Shown: positions 54,274 through 64,000 of the stretch, in pieces
Layout of the letters: every line of letters begins with the position of its first letter
Position numbering within the stretch: position 1 is the first letter of the stretch
From: Sambucus nigra
Taxonomy: Eukaryota; Streptophyta; Magnoliopsida; Dipsacales; Adoxaceae
Assembly (NCBI GenBank): GCA_949130495.1
Contig: OX422223.1
Coordinates: 80,632,751-80,696,750, forward strand
Reading direction: 5' to 3'
DNA length: 64,000 bases
Program-made: the position numbers and the translations under genes
The notes under the pieces: generated by a model
Seen by the model: only the letters and a program-made list of their open reading frames with translations
Told to the model about the DNA's origin: nothing
Database searches by the model: none

Positions 54274-56472
54274 TGTCACACCCCAAAACCCAATATCCAT
54301 ACTAATCATTTGTTACTGGAATAATTAGATCATAATCTTGAGCCCATTGGAAATATGATCCATTCATCAATATTTTCCTACATAATGTGCATAATGAACT
54401 TAATATTATTCTCATATCATAAAATTCAATATCAGAGTCATAATTAAGCGAACATACAATACCGTGATTAACTATGATCAACTCAATCCATACTAAATCA
54501 ATATATACAATGTGTGAGTATATTAAAATCTTCAGTGTGACAACGATAAAATCCCATTTTTAAACCCCAGCTCTCTCCAACGGTGCAACTCTCAAAGCTA
54601 CCGATCATATAGTATCCTAGCTGGCAACGTATGAACCTGAAATTGTTAAAATATAAACCGCAAGCATTAAGCTTAGTGAGGTACTCCTTCCCTGCAATAG
54701 AATAACAATTCTATATCGAATATGTAGATATAAAATCCGAACAATCCTTCCCATTGGCAATAACAAATCATGGATCATAAGATCCAAATAATTTTGCCCA
54801 TTGGCAATAACAAATACTGGATCAAAAGATCCAAACAATTCTGCCCATTGGCAATAACAAATCCTGGAACATTAGTTCCAACAAATCATTGGATCTTTGT
54901 CCAATTCCAATCATGCATCATAAGACCCAAACAAATCCTGGATATTTTAATATCCAAACAAATTCTGAATACCGAAGTATTCAAACCAATCTTGGATCAT
55001 TGGACCCAAACAAATCCTGGATATTTTAATATCCAAACAAATCCTGAATACCAAAGTATTCAAACAAATCCGCTCTTAGAGCTGTATTCATATTTATATA
55101 TGAAACAAATCATAAGTACACTCACCTTGGCAGTTTAACTGGCTTTGCCCTTGCCTTTATCCAGTACTTGTTCAATCAGCTCTTCTTCCCTTCCTATCAT
55201 TCTTAAAATATTAGTATCATCATAATAATATCAATAATCCAAAGAATGATTTAAACATAATTCAATCCATAAGCATCACATGATTCCATTAAAATCATTT
55301 ATCACAAGTGAAGTTCCATAACAATCCATATGCTCATTTCTTTACCACATGGCAAAATATGCCCTATAGGCCCTCTTATCGTTCATTCAACTTCCACGAA
55401 TTTCCATAATTTTTCTACATCGTAAATTTAAATGATATTTCACCCAACATTAGTAAACATATTGAAAAATACAAAATTAAAGTTTCATAATTTTTAAGGT
55501 TCGTTTGCTATGTCAAGCAAAACACCGAACACATGGCGGGCATATTTTCACCCTTAGGGCAGATTTCATACCCGAATTTCAAACTCTCACCAAAGACTCA
55601 TTTCTTGGTATTTTCACATTATTTTCGGATATGTCATACATATATGAGTCCAGGTTAATCTCCAATTGGAATCAATAAATTCCAGTAAGTATACAAAAAT
55701 ATATGGAAGTTTGAATAAACAAAGTTTCTAAACAAAGCAATTTTAGGGTTTTGTACATTCAACTTAACTTAAACTTGCATATATCCATACATATGCACCC
55801 AAGCATGAAAGGTCAGTAAAAAATCAAGGATTTATATCATATAAATCATAAATGAAAGAAAAATAGCAAGATTCATGGTTGGAATTACCTTAGGGGCTTT
55901 TACGTAATTTTCTACGATTGTTTTTTGAATGTTTCTCCTCACTTTCTTCTTCCTAACCCTCACAATTGTTTTTCCTCAACTTAAAACTCTCCCAAACTGA
56001 GTTTTGCTGAATAAAGGAGGATATCTCAAGGGTTTAAGTCGGCCAAAACAACCTCCACCTCCAACCAATCAATTTATAACATGTGGCATCATATAAAACA
56101 AAATATCATTTAAGGCTAAATGACTACTTTAGCCCCTGTTCGTAAAAAGACAATATCTTCCCACTCGGATGTCCGTTCGATGGACCGTTTATTGTGTTAC
56201 AACCCTAACTCATATATCTACAAATATATAGTTTATACATCAAGTCAATTGTTATGTCATAAAGGTCAAAACTAGTCTTAAACTTGAACATTCCTACCGA
56301 AAACTTCAAAATTTCACATTTGTAACTAGTTCGATTCTTCATGTTTTATGAAGGTAGGATTAGACTAAACATAATGAATTAACATTATATAAACTAATAA
56401 CATATTATACATATCACACAATCTAATCATGATTTAAATATAATTTATCATAATTATATTCGGGTTGTCACA
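54274..56472. mobile_element. Solo LTR F
   Basis: This 2199-bp sequence starts TGTCACACCCC, ends GGGTTGTCACA and is flanked by ACTAA on both sides. It has no primer site, polypurine tract or coding region. It is therefore an LTR left by recombination between the two LTRs of an inserted element. The strand of transcription is not certain. It contains the hairpin array at 54662-55104. Confidence 0.88.
54662..55104. repeat. Array of about fifteen different short hairpins
   Basis: Successive short palindromes with different arms sit about every 25 bases, separated by AACAAATCC-like spacers. Perfect examples are ATAGAAT/ATTCTAT (54697-54714), TGGATC/GATCCA (54771-54786 and 54818-54833) and TGGAAC/GTTCCA (54865-54880). 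Others are ATTGGA/TCCAAT (54888-54905), TGGATATT/AATATCCA (54939-54956, 55018-55035), TGAATAC/GTATTCA (54966-54983, 55045-55062), GCTCT/AGAGC (55072-55082) and TTCATAT/ATATGAA (55087-55104). ATTG-G-CAAT occurs three times between them. Confidence 0.88.
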
Positions 56473-56477
56473 ACTAA
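56473..56477. repeat. Target-site duplication ACTAA, right copy
   Basis: Identical to 54269-54273. Confidence 0.9.
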
Positions 56478-57027
56478 CCACCTATGTTAAATTAAGAAAT
56501 TTTATCTTTCATTAACGTAACAGCAGGCAAAAATAGAAATAATATAACTCATCTACACAAATGTAAGAGTCTTAATCATCACATGATAAATAGATAAATA
56601 ATAAATACCGAATAAACTATCGGTTCCAAAATTAAATCCAAACTATAAGTATACTAGAATAAAATTGAATCAAAATACATCGTCTGATAAATAAAACTGA
56701 AAGAATATATCAATTGAAGGGGCAACATGCCCAAATGTAATACTGAATCATAAATCCCAATCAAGAAATGAATGACTGAAGCATATACACAATTCTTGTA
56801 TGCCTCCATAAGTGCTGCAACTATGACCTGGCGCTATGACCTTTATGCCTCCATAAGTGAGATCGAATCATACCTAGATTATCTCACCTCGAAAATAAAT
56901 CACACAATAAAATACCTGGCGCTATGACCTGGGGGTTATAATCTCCCTGCATTCACTGGCCAGGGGGTTCACCCACCTTGCGCAACCTCTTATGATAGCA
57001 TTAGAGGGGTATGTTTTTATATAAATA

Positions 57028-57121
<94 letters not shown>

Positions 57122-58580
57122 TATCTCTATTTCTCTCTATATATATAATTAAAACAATTTTGGCTAAACTGTGCCTAACACTCGTAGCACTAGCCCATAA
57201 TCTCCGAGTCTATCCCTAAACTCTTAATTTATTTAAATTCACTTCAATAAAATAATTGATGTAACATCACCTTGCTAAAATACCTGAACTCACCACTTTA
57301 GATGTTTATGAATTTATTTCACTTAATTAGTTTCTTAAATTTCTCACTTTTCTAAACCAATATATATTCACCCAAAATACCTAGGTAATAGGTTCCCCTT
57401 AAATTTACAGTAATTTAATAAACCTTGGATATATCCCAAAAACTATGGTCCAAAAATTAAAACAACAAACCTGTTAGAAAGCAGGCATCATCGACCGATC
57501 GATCGATCCTGCGCCGGACAACCTTCTTCCCCAATTCGTTTTTCCTCCATGTTTGTTCATCAAACCTTCATAGATTCATCCTAACTCTCAACCTAACCAT
57601 AATAAATTTTTATTACACATCTTAAACCGGTTCTAATCATAATTTAAATCTTTAAACCTCATCGATTTGTATTATCATCCATTATTTCACGAATTGGGTT
57701 TTAAAAATTATATTTAAGCATATTCTTAAAATCGATTCTACAAATCCCAATGAAATGAATCCAACTTCTATATTTTGAATGAGAATTTGATATAACAATA
57801 GTATATGTTATTCTATCAAGTATTTAATCTTCACATCATCCCAAATTACTAAAAACCCATTTACATGTATTAGCCCTCCCCAAAAATATGTTTACACTAC
57901 CATTATAGGAACATGAATTTTTTTCAAATTAAATTTAAATCAAGTTAATCCCTTTCCTTTATATGTTCGTAGAGCATAATTTTACATTGTAAAAGATGAA
58001 TCGGAGTTAGAACTCCCCAATCCTCTTTGATTTTGGCTCCTAAAGCTCTCCTCTTTCTTCATTCTCTCTTTTTTCAATCTCTTAGGGTTTAGAATATGAA
58101 TTATTTCTACCTCAAACTATTGGACTTAGGTTTTTAATAATAAATTCCAAAATTAGGCTAACGGGCCAAGTCTAAATGACCCAAATACCCCTGTATGGGC
58201 CCGGTCATGCTTAAAAATTGCCGGGACCCAATTATAATTCTCGGGTACTCTATTCTGAATATCTTCACCTAGCCGGAACCAACCGTGACCTCGAAATCAC
58301 CATCTGAGTGACTCTACATAAATTTTCTATCTCGACCTCATATAGTCTACACGTGACTCCCGGTTGAGATATAACACAGTCACGCCGATATCAATCGCTA
58401 CGACGTATAATAATAATATACTACTCCATTAGTAATTTATATTCCATAAACATTAATCATTATCTCTCCTGATTAATATTTTAATAAATACATAGTATTT
58501 AATTAAATTAAATTACGGCACATGTGTAATTTAAAATAATCGAATTAATTAAATTTTAAATACTGAAAAATACGGGTGCA
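56478..58580 (-). repeat. 5' LTR of element E, outer piece
   Basis: The part from about 56860 aligns with the 3' LTR at 49155-50927. It contains a (CA)n run at about 57030-57087 followed by (TA)n to about 57120. The outer end is near 58580 (GGGTGCA against GGGTGTTACA in the other LTR). Confidence 0.83.
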
Positions 58581-58987
58581 GACCTAGGCCGTGACCAAAG
58601 CCACTTGTCGCAGACCTGGGTCGAATCCATATCAAGCGTGACCAATATGGTGGGTCACAAACCAAATCCTTGACCATAGTTGGTGGTCACGAAGATTCGT
58701 ACGAGGGTCAACAGTCGCGGACACAGGTCGTGACCCAGTCTCAAAAGATGGTCACGACCCAAAGCCGAAACCAATATTCAACCTTTATCGTGTCTGGTCA
58801 CAACCCAAATTCAAAACCCACATTTAACCTTTCTTCAATCTGGCCACGAACCAAACCCATGGTGGAGTTCCTCAATCCTTGTTTCAGTCCTAAGCCGTGA
58901 CCCATATCTCTCTACGAGACAATAATAAAACATGGTCAAGGTCTCAAGCCGTGACCATATTAAACTAGCAAAAAAAATTAATGGCTT
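58581..58987. repeat. GTGACC-rich sequence with a 46-47-bp tandem repeat
   Basis: GC-richer than its surroundings. Units start GGTCACGACCC (about 58750), GGTCACAACCC (58796) and GGCCACGAACC (58843) with similar internal sequence (AACCTTTATCGTGTCT against AACCTTTCTTCAATCT). Earlier, GTGACC motifs recur less regularly. Origin unknown. Confidence 0.65.
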
Positions 58988-59982
58988 TTTTGGTCTTATC
59001 CTCAAATCATGAGTCCCGCGACTGCACAAATGGCTCCTACATGTTATGTTGGATGCGCACAAGGTTTTCGTGCCAATTGGAGTGCCGTTTGGTGGCCGCT
59101 AGGGGTGCCCTCCCCCTACAACACATTTTCAAGCCTTAGTGGGACTATTTTCAAATTCCTATCCTATACTCAAACAGCGAGTCTTGTGACTGCACAGTCG
59201 GTTGCTATGTATTAAGTTTGATGCGCACAAGGTTTTCATGCCACTCCTGGTGCCTTTGGGGGCCATTGGGGGTGCCCGCACCATGCGACACATTTTTAGC
59301 CTAAGTGTATCTATTTTAAAATTCGTGTCCTATCCTCAAATTGGGAGTCCCGCGACTGCACGCTCGATTGCTAAGTATTAAGTTGAATGCGCATAAGGTG
59401 TTCGTTCCACTCACGATGCCGTTTGAGGGACGTTGGGGATGCCCCCCTGTGTCACATTTTCAAGCCTAAGTGTGTCTGCTTTCAAATTCGTGTGCTATCC
59501 TCAAAACGGGAGTCTCACGACTGCTTCGTCGGTTGCTTCATGTTATGTTGGACATGCACGAGGTGTTCGTGCTACTAGAGATGCCATTTTGGGGCCGTTG
59601 GAGGTGCCCGCCCCTTACGACACATTTTCAAGCCTAAGTTAGTCTATTTTCAAATTCGCGTCCTATCCTCAAATCAAGGGTCCCCGTGACTGCATGGCCA
59701 ATTGTTACTTGTTACGTCAAACGCAGATGAGGTGTTCGTGCAACTCGCGGTGCCGTTTGGGAGCCACTGGTGCTGCCTACTCCCACAACACGTTTTTAAG
59801 CCTAAGTGCCCGTGTTTTTAAATTCGTGTCCCGTCCTCGAACCGAATGTCCTGCGATTATGTGACTAGTTCTATGTGCTGCGTTAGATGTATACGAGGTG
59901 GTCGTGCCACCCGCAATGCGATATGGTGGGTGGGGGTGGTGGAATCCTCCCCCTTATGGCACGTTTTCAAGCCTAAGTGCTA
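58988..59982. repeat. Satellite-like array, six units of about 166 bp
   Basis: The landmark GAGTCCCGCGACTGCA and its variants recur at 59011, 59179, 59345, 59510, 59678 and 59844. Each unit also has TGCGCACAAGGTTTTCGTGCC-like, GGGGGTGCCC-like and ACACATTTTCAAGCCTAAGTG segments in the same order. Units differ by an estimated 15-30%, so the array is old. The length is within the usual range of plant satellite monomers. Confidence 0.88.
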
Positions 59983-60006
59983 TGACAACCAATAATTATC
60001 CAACGT

Positions 60007-61062
60007 TGTAAGGAAATAAGTTTATAAATGTCCATTATCAATTAGTACGTTGTACATCGCTATAACCGTTCAAGATCACATATGCAACAAGTCGGATCCT
60101 AATATCAAGTTTCTTCAACAATCAAGCCTCCCCGAGATGAATTTGGTAAAGGCAGTGTTTTTATTCCTTAGCATTTCAGTTAGAATATTAGGATATTTTT
60201 CATCAAAAAATTTCTAAGTGTTGGAGCGGAGTTTTTTATGTTTTTCGTCAAAATTTATTTTTCGAAGTTTTAAGGCGCTGCATTTTCTGGGAAAAGAAAA
60301 AGAAAAATGCTTATTGAAAAGCTCGTATGAGCGACAACCCTTATCGTTCAAACGACATGCCATCTCGTGCGAAAGCTCATTTGAGTGATGCGTGTCACCG
60401 TTAGAGTGAAATCTGATTTCGTTCGAGCGACCTGCCGCCTTATGGTTTTTATAAAAGACACGTTAAACGAGACATTTTTCTCAAAAAGTCTTTTCTTTTT
60501 TCATTCTACAAACAGTGCAAATCGGCAGAACGATTTTGGATTCTTCATTTAAGGCTTTAAACCCTTGTTTTTTTAATTCACAAAATCCTAATTGTTCATG
60601 TGATTTATTTTGGAGTTTAAGAATAAACTTTGCTAGTGTTCAAACATTTGTGGAGAGGATATCTACATCATATGTATGAGTGTCATTGAGGAGCGCTCAA
60701 GGGTGTATCTTTCCTGAAGACCGGACTGCAGTTCGTATGGTGTCGCTGCATGTGGACCATTGCTGACTCTAGACTGCGTGTCTATGTAGGTTTGCCGAGG
60801 TAAACTTATTGTAGATTTCATTGTAATCCCTCTAAATTGTGATTTACAAATTATAGTGAAATAAAAGTTTTTTCTCTGAGGGGATTTTTCCTGAATTCTG
60901 CGAGTTAGCATATTTGTGTTTATGTTGGTTTGACACACGCACACACATAGTTATTTTATTAAGGGTTGAATTAATTTGATTAAAAAATTGACTATAATTA
61001 AATAAGTTTGTGGTTGAAATTTGCGCGTCGATTTAAATCTTTATCACACATACACTTTTACA
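60007..61062 (+). repeat. 5' LTR of element D2
   Basis: TGTAAGGAAATAAG...CACTTTTACA, 1056 bp. U3 carries GAACGA/TCGTTC-type and CTCGTATGAGCGA palindromic motifs at about 60330-60432. The TATA box TATAAAA is at 60450-60456. The LTR is homologous to the split D1 LTR at 687-1074 plus 12403-13013. Confidence 0.85.
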
Positions 61063-61065
61063 AAT

Positions 61066-61080
61066 TAGTATCAGAGAAGG
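61066..61080 (+). promoter_or_regulatory. Primer binding site of element D2
   Basis: TAGTATCAGAGAAGG resembles the initiator tRNA-Met site with one change in the first 11 bases. It lies three bases from the LTR end. Confidence 0.75.
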
Positions 61081-61169
61081 TTACGCTAATTTATTACGTA
61101 TTCTTATTTTCCACAAAATTGTGTGGTACTGATATTTTTTGAAAAATCATATATTTAAATTTTTTCGCA

Positions 61170-62746
61170 ATGTTTCCAAACAAAAACTTATATAATCGGT
61201 TGCCAATTTTTGACGGGTCTAATTATGCCTAATGGAAAGCCCGCATGAGATCACATTTAAAAGCAATTGATGAGAGAGTTTGGTTAATTTCTGAAAGAGG
61301 CTGGACTCATCCCAGTGTCACTGCGAATAATATCGTGAATTTAAAACCCGTGTCAGACTGGACTGAGGATGAGTTTAGGTGGAGTACTTTTAATTCACAA
61401 GGGCTTGGTGCAATTTTTGGACATGTCACCCATGACGAGTTCCGACGTATTATGACGTGCACCACGTCTAAAGAAGCATGGGGTGTTTTACAACTCACCC
61501 AAACAGGCACTAAGGCGGTCAAAGAGTATAAAATTCAAAATTTGACCACTCAATTTGAGACTATCACTATGCTTGATACAAAGTGTTTTGATGACTTTTA
61601 TGCACGTTTGTCTGAGATTGTCAACACTAGTTTATATCTTGGTGAGCCTATACGTGATGCACGAGTGGTTAAAAAGATTTTAAGATCGTTGCCAAAATAT
61701 TTTATCCCTAAATTGATTGTTTGGAATACCTTAGGTAATTTGAATCTTCTGAAATTAGAAGAGCTGGTAGGAGACCTCCAGACATATGAGATTGGCATGT
61801 TTCCTGACACTGTCAAGCCTAAGGATAGAGGGATAGCTCTTAAAACCCAGTCTAAGAAGAAAAATACAGTGAGATTTTGTGAGTCCTAGTTTGAGGACGA
61901 GTCTGATTTTGAAATGGTCCTACTTGCAAAGAATTTCAAAAAGTTTCTCAAGATTTCAAAACAAAATTCTTCCAATAAATTTTTTTTGATAAAAGAAAGA
62001 CAATTCCAAAGAAAGTGGTTAGAAAGAGAAAGTGGGTGAGGTTGATTTAGAAAAAGTAACTTGTTTTGAGTGTGAGGGTAAAGGGCATAAGTCGTTTGAG
62101 TGTCCTACTAGACTTAGGAGAGAGGGGAAGAAAGTTGCCATGCCAGTCACCCTTAGTGATAGTGAAGATGAGGTGAGTGATATCAAGGATGAAAACTCAC
62201 AAAGGAAGTTTTTAGTCTTTTTCGAGTCCTGTGATCACACCCATTTTATCCCACGATGACTGTGTACACGAGAGCAACGATGATGAGTCAAGTGTTTCTA
62301 GTGGGGGTGAGAGTGAGTTTGAGAGTGGAGATGAAAGTGAGCTCCAAAATGCTTTTAGGTATTTGTATGTCGAGACCTTAAAAACCATGAAGAATAATAA
62401 GGATCTAGGTAATCGGGTTTTAGATTTGGAGAGAGAGATAAAAGTTTTAAGGAGGAAAATGTGTGACTTGATTGACACAGTGTCTAGTCTGATGACAGGT
62501 GTATCCCAACTAGAGAGTGATCTCGAACATGCTCGGGAGGTCAAAGTCCCTTTAGAGATCGCATCTAAGAAGGTAGGAAAGATGGTTCTCAATCCCATTT
62601 TGGGTAGTGGTGAGAGTTTAGGAATAGGTCATGACGGTGCATCCACTTCACATGTTTCCCCTGAGCCGGTTCCCGCTTTAGTGTTTGATTCACATGACTC
62701 TTGTTGTCAATTTTATAAAATACTGCAAGTGCACGGGCTAATATAG
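61170..62746 (+). pseudogene. Copia-type gag with zinc knuckle, element D2
   Basis: The start at 61170 reads MFPNKNLYNRLPIFDGSNYA, then a TAA stop at 61230-61232 just before WKARM. The capsid core runs to 61889 (FRRIMTCTTSKEAWGVLQLT; LEELVGDLQTYEIGMFP) and ends in a TAG. A second frame from about 62032 holds the CCHC knuckle CFECEGKGHKSFEC (62062-62103). After another shift, 62231-62746 encodes an acidic stretch and a coiled coil (NRVLDLEREIKVLRRKMCDL). So the gene has two stops and two shifts. The element is cut near 62711 by another repeat, so no pol is seen in the window. Confidence 0.87.
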
Positions 62747-64000
62747 AATAGCGAGTGTATGTACGGATCGAACCCATGAGGATTTGTCAATTTTTTCGTT
62801 CAAAATAGTTGTGATTGTCCAACTAGATTAATTATGTTTGGAGATGAGATGTAATATTAAACTAAGAAACACAAACAAGAATTAGGAGTACGAGAGATAT
62901 AATTAAGGGAGCCCGAAAACTAGGACGTTGGATCCATTTATCACATTCGACTAATATTATGTAATAATTTAAACTCGCCAGTCCCGATTTTATAACTCAA
63001 ATTAAACCAACACTCATCGTATTTAATTCCTAGGATAACAAGGTTAAGTTCCCAATAAAATTTAACGTCTCTAAATCAAGATGGCTAAAATCCCTATTCC
63101 CTTAAAATTTCACTTTTAGATTTCAAAGTATAGTCTTTAAGCATGTACTATCAAAACAATCGAGTGCAAGCATAATCCATCAAAAAGTACTCACACTTAA
63201 AAATAAAAATATGATTTTTCTTACACAAAGCCGAAGGTTTAAAATACACTCTCGTGTGGTTTTAAATGAATACCGAATTTTTAAGACCTTTATCACATGT
63301 CGGGAACGAAGACGAATTTAAATCACGCATAATATTAATCAAACATGATAAATTTAACCTAGTCCTAGTAAAGAAATTAGGCTAGCGTAATGGAAGACAT
63401 CATAAAATTGCAAGAATGAATATGAATTTTCATTAATAAAACAACTTACAAATGATGTGTCTTACAAATTGATGTTGACAAAATTCCTTCCACAAAGATA
63501 CAATTCTTGGACCTCAAATAGAAATAAAACTCTCAAGATAAGAGAACCAAAAACTATTTTCCAAATTCTCTCTACAATTCTCTCCTTGTTCTACACACGA
63601 AATAATGAGCCAAAGGGTTCTATTTATAGGCTTAGGGTGATGCATTATGGTTTTGGTGGAACTCTTCAATTTCCACCTCCTTAATTTCCACCTCTTCAAT
63701 TTCCACCTCTTTAATTTCCCCCCACTCGAAAAGTCTTTTTTTTTCTTGCTGAACACACATGTCAAATTTCGTCCAATTCGGAGAGTAAAAATCCCTGACT
63801 TTTTTATGATCTCACAAGTGTAAAAACAACATTTTATTTCGAACGACCGTAAAATTCAATTTTTTCACGCCTTTTTCAAGTTGATCATCAATTTGCACCA
63901 AATTTCATCATTACCTGCAAAAATTTCACTAGGCAATTTTTTTCGCAAATTAGCACAATAATATTATAAAATTATTGAAGCACCCATTTTTGACTTAAAA
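62711..64000. other. Unclassified repeat-like sequence that truncates D2
   Basis: At about 62711 the gag reading stops matching its relatives and a different sequence begins (TACTGCAAGTGCACGGGCTA, then GGATCGAACCCATGAGGATT). It looks like a transposon end but I cannot name it. No coding region is credible up to 64000. At 63663-63720 an 11-17-base motif AATTTCCACCTC is repeated five times. Confidence 0.5.

Larger units (their letters stand above)
49155..58580 (-). mobile_element. Gypsy element E, internally deleted
   Basis: This minus-strand element has a truncated 3' LTR (49155-50927), a polypurine tract, an internal region of only 3.2 kb, a tRNA-Met primer site and a 5' LTR split by solo LTR F. 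Internal order from right to left is gag, zinc knuckle, RNase H, integrase. Protease and most of reverse transcriptase are missing. RNase H and integrase sequence resemble plant chromovirus-type gypsy elements. Confidence 0.85.

Noticed and set aside
54662..55104. CRISPR or tRNA-like array
   Set aside because: Repeats are hairpins of 11-18 bases with changing sequence and a plant context. No cas genes and no cloverleaf are present.

Overview
The window looks like intergenic DNA from a flowering plant, probably a eudicot, and consists almost entirely of nested transposable elements. The signs are AT-rich sequence, copia and gypsy LTR retrotransposons primed by the initiator tRNA-Met (TGGTATCAGAGC-type sites), a Tat-lineage gypsy element with the plant-type extra RNase H, a CACTA (En/Spm) DNA transposon, a MITE and a satellite-like array. 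I found no convincing intact cellular protein gene and no tRNA, rRNA or CRISPR. Every retroelement coding region I could read carries stops, frameshifts or deletions.

Layout. (1) 1-13013: a copia-like element, D1, on the minus strand. Its 5' LTR is split at 1074/12403 by an 11.3 kb complex, A (1075-12397), with three LTRs and two internal regions. The complex is flanked by the 5-bp duplication TTGGT. (2) 13014-15426: unassigned DNA with short direct repeats and one MITE. (3) 15427-19180: a decayed LTR related to A, then a decayed Tat-like gypsy element, G (gag, protease, start of RT). (4) 19184-22506: the left part of a CACTA transposon with a multi-exon transposase of the plant Ptta/En/Spm type. 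(5) 22507-34598: a full-length 12.1 kb Tat-lineage gypsy element on the minus strand, with 575-bp LTRs and ATGAT duplications. Its zone between pol and the 3' LTR holds two genes on the opposite strand; the first has a TATA-like box, two spliceosomal-type introns and a poly(A) signal. (6) 34604-38689: unassigned DNA containing a 942-bp tandem duplication that includes a copia RNase H end. (7) 38690-49150: a copia element, C, on the plus strand, seen as internal 3' end, one long LTR, then internal 5' end. The LTR is split by element B (40628-46526), a gag-only minus-strand element related to A. (8) 49155-58580: an internally deleted gypsy element, E, on the minus strand. Its 5' LTR is split by a 2.2 kb solo LTR, F (54274-56472), with ACTAA duplications. 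(9) 58581-59982: tandem repeats, including six units of about 166 bp. (10) 60007-62710: a second D-family copia element, D2, on the plus strand, cut off by an unclassified repeat that runs to the end.

How the pieces relate. A, B and D share gag ancestry. A and B also share LTR sequence and a set of polypurine tracts beside the 3' LTR. A, B and D all carry clusters of TTCGAA palindromes in U3. The most unusual items are the intron-containing antisense genes in the Tat element, the array of about fifteen different short hairpins in solo LTR F, the palindrome clusters, and the three-LTR complex. Coordinates of LTR ends and duplications were read directly. Exon limits in decayed genes and the edges of relics are approximate.
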